From JAGOMW01 sp964596675 (GTDB taxonomy: Bacteria; Patescibacteriota; Gracilibacteria; BD1-5; UBA2023): a stretch of 64,000 nucleotides of DNA. Location of the stretch: NCBI GenBank assembly GCA_964596675.1, contig CAZQUZ010000002.1, positions 1 to 64,000 on the forward strand, given 5' to 3'. Shown in pieces: positions 63,601-64,000 of the stretch (its first letter is position 1; every line of letters starts with the position of its first letter). A program made the position numbers and the translations under genes. Below the pieces are notes generated by a model. It was not told the origin of the DNA. It saw only the letters and a program-made list of their open reading frames with translations, and searched no databases.

Positions 63601-64000
63601 GACACTCGAGGAGATAGCTGCTATGCATGGTATCGACTCTGCGGATGCGAAAAATCATCCAGAACTCCGAAAAATCTATAAAAATAATAGTGTCGAAAAT
63701 ATCGAGCAATTCGAATCACGCATACTCACAGCGTATGAGTCTCTTATAGCAAAATACCGAGGCAAACGTATCCTCATAGTAGCACATGCTGGGACTCCAC
63801 GTCCTATGCTCCATAAGTACATGGGTATGTCATATGAGCAGGCATACTATGATACCTCTATAAAAAATGCAGATCCATTCGAGCTCATGACGACTCCTAT
63901 CGCCAATCCACTGGATCGCTGGATCCTCTCGAAGCTGCAGGTACTCATATGACAGGTGCATGATGCGATGGATGGATATGACGTCTCGCGTGCGTGTCGC
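60689..64000 (+). CDS. ileS: Isoleucyl-tRNA synthetase with two inserted histidine-phosphatase domains (3' end outside window)
   Basis: At least 1104 residues, open to the window end. Class I IleRS landmarks in order: HIGH-like PHYGS near residue 55, editing-domain WTTTPWTIPANMAL near 230, GTGIVHIAPEFGD near 325, SWFIDI near 430, RTRFWGAPMPVW near 470, LNLHRPYID near 690, VLDVWLDSGSMPYAQ near 715, KMSKSYGNY near 802, and LDRWILSKLQ near 1078. Insert 1 (about 62198-62755) begins TRHAESQAN, has TSPFLRAIQTAEPL and IVTHGF. Insert 2 (about 63317-63885) has TRHAESESN, HTDRIRAHDTA, DDGFAEQ and IVAHAG. Both carry the full histidine-phosphatase residue set. The synthetase sequence resumes in phase after each insert. 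Confidence 0.93.
62198..62755 (+). other. Histidine-phosphatase domain 1 within ileS
   Basis: About 186 codons, in frame, between PVWMSEDRSERL...NQPYGQ and LNLHRPYID of the synthetase. Family residues: RH of TRHAES, Arg in TSPFLRAIQTAEPL, Glu in RLRETDHGKMAN and His in VTHGF. A complete phosphoglycerate-mutase-like domain by motif order and spacing. Confidence 0.88.
63317..63885 (+). other. Histidine-phosphatase domain 2 within ileS
   Basis: About 190 codons, in frame, between FFTTYANIDTW and NPLDRWILSKLQ. Family residues: RH of TRHAES, Arg in HTDRIRAHDTA, acidic residue in DDGFAEQTAG and His in VAHAG. It is clearly diverged from insert 1, so the two are not a recent tandem copy. Confidence 0.88.

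Noticed and set aside
1..64000. Widespread pseudogenes or frameshifts
   Set aside because: All apparent early stops are TGA at conserved Gly positions; with table 25 the genes are intact and end at TAA or TAG.
1..64000. UGA read as tryptophan (table 4)
   Set aside because: TGA occupies invariant Gly in P-loops and the patatin motif, and TGG is used normally for Trp.

Overview
The window reads as one contiguous piece of a Gracilibacteria/Absconditabacteria (BD1-5/SR1-type, CPR) chromosome. The decisive sign is the genetic code: UGA is read as glycine (translation table 25). Almost every long gene carries in-frame TGA codons at positions where the protein family needs Gly, including Walker A loops (ABC-F, RadA, one of the thymidylate kinases), the patatin oxyanion motif and RNA-synthetase motifs. 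All genes I could delimit end in TAA or TAG. Read with the standard code the window looks like many short broken ORFs. Read with table 25 it is densely packed with about 50 intact genes. Upstream Shine-Dalgarno sequences are mostly absent and intergenic distances are small.

Layout. 1-2.7 kb: C-terminal part of a large repetitive surface/tail-fibre-like protein. 2.7-10.9 kb: ABC-F ATPase, tRNA-Asn, serine beta-lactamase-like hydrolase, metG, a Nudix hydrolase, a membrane protein, a GNAT acetyltransferase and a GRDP-like protein. 10.9-13.7 kb: two related exported coiled-coil proteins built from shared modules and interrupted by an assembly gap of 100 N. 13.8-17.8 kb (minus strand): ATP-grasp enzyme, M14/aspartoacylase-type hydrolase, lysS. 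17.9-22.1 kb: ACT-like protein, a small protein, two paralogous secreted beta-rich proteins and a membrane-anchored Ig-like partner. 22.1-30.6 kb: radA, recX, a tyrosine recombinase, two thymidylate-kinase-like genes, a holB-like gene, a membrane protein, tatD and a pilT-type ATPase. 30.6-37.7 kb (minus strand): coiled-coil membrane proteins, an AAA+ ATPase, a TelA-family protein and a TPM-domain protein. 37.8-42.8 kb: AbiEi-like protein, rRNA pseudouridine synthase, holin-like membrane protein, an acidic coiled-coil protein, a VirB2/TrbC-like membrane protein and tRNA-Lys. 42.9-52.9 kb: VWA protein, htpX, AbrB-like regulator, RND adaptor and pump, two transporters and riboflavin kinase. 53-59.1 kb: a possible structured RNA, folA, DedA-like protein, alpha/beta hydrolase, DUF84 NTPase, patatin, a papain-like peptidase and a DUF4153 membrane protein. 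59.1-64 kb: a T-box-like leader carrying a palindromic repeat, a membrane protein, and ileS running off the window end.

The most striking object is ileS. The reading frame is a class I isoleucyl-tRNA synthetase with an HIGH-like motif, CP1 editing domain and KMSKS. It contains two complete histidine-phosphatase (phosphoglycerate-mutase-like) domains, one inserted between the catalytic core segments and one just before the anticodon-binding region. Both keep the RH, second Arg, acidic and second His residues of the family. Upstream lies a leader with an ATC (Ile) codon in the terminal loop of a short hairpin, a GGTGGTACC T-box core and a terminator. This suggests tRNA-Ile-responsive control of the operon.

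No CRISPR array, rRNA, prophage module or insertion sequence was recognised.
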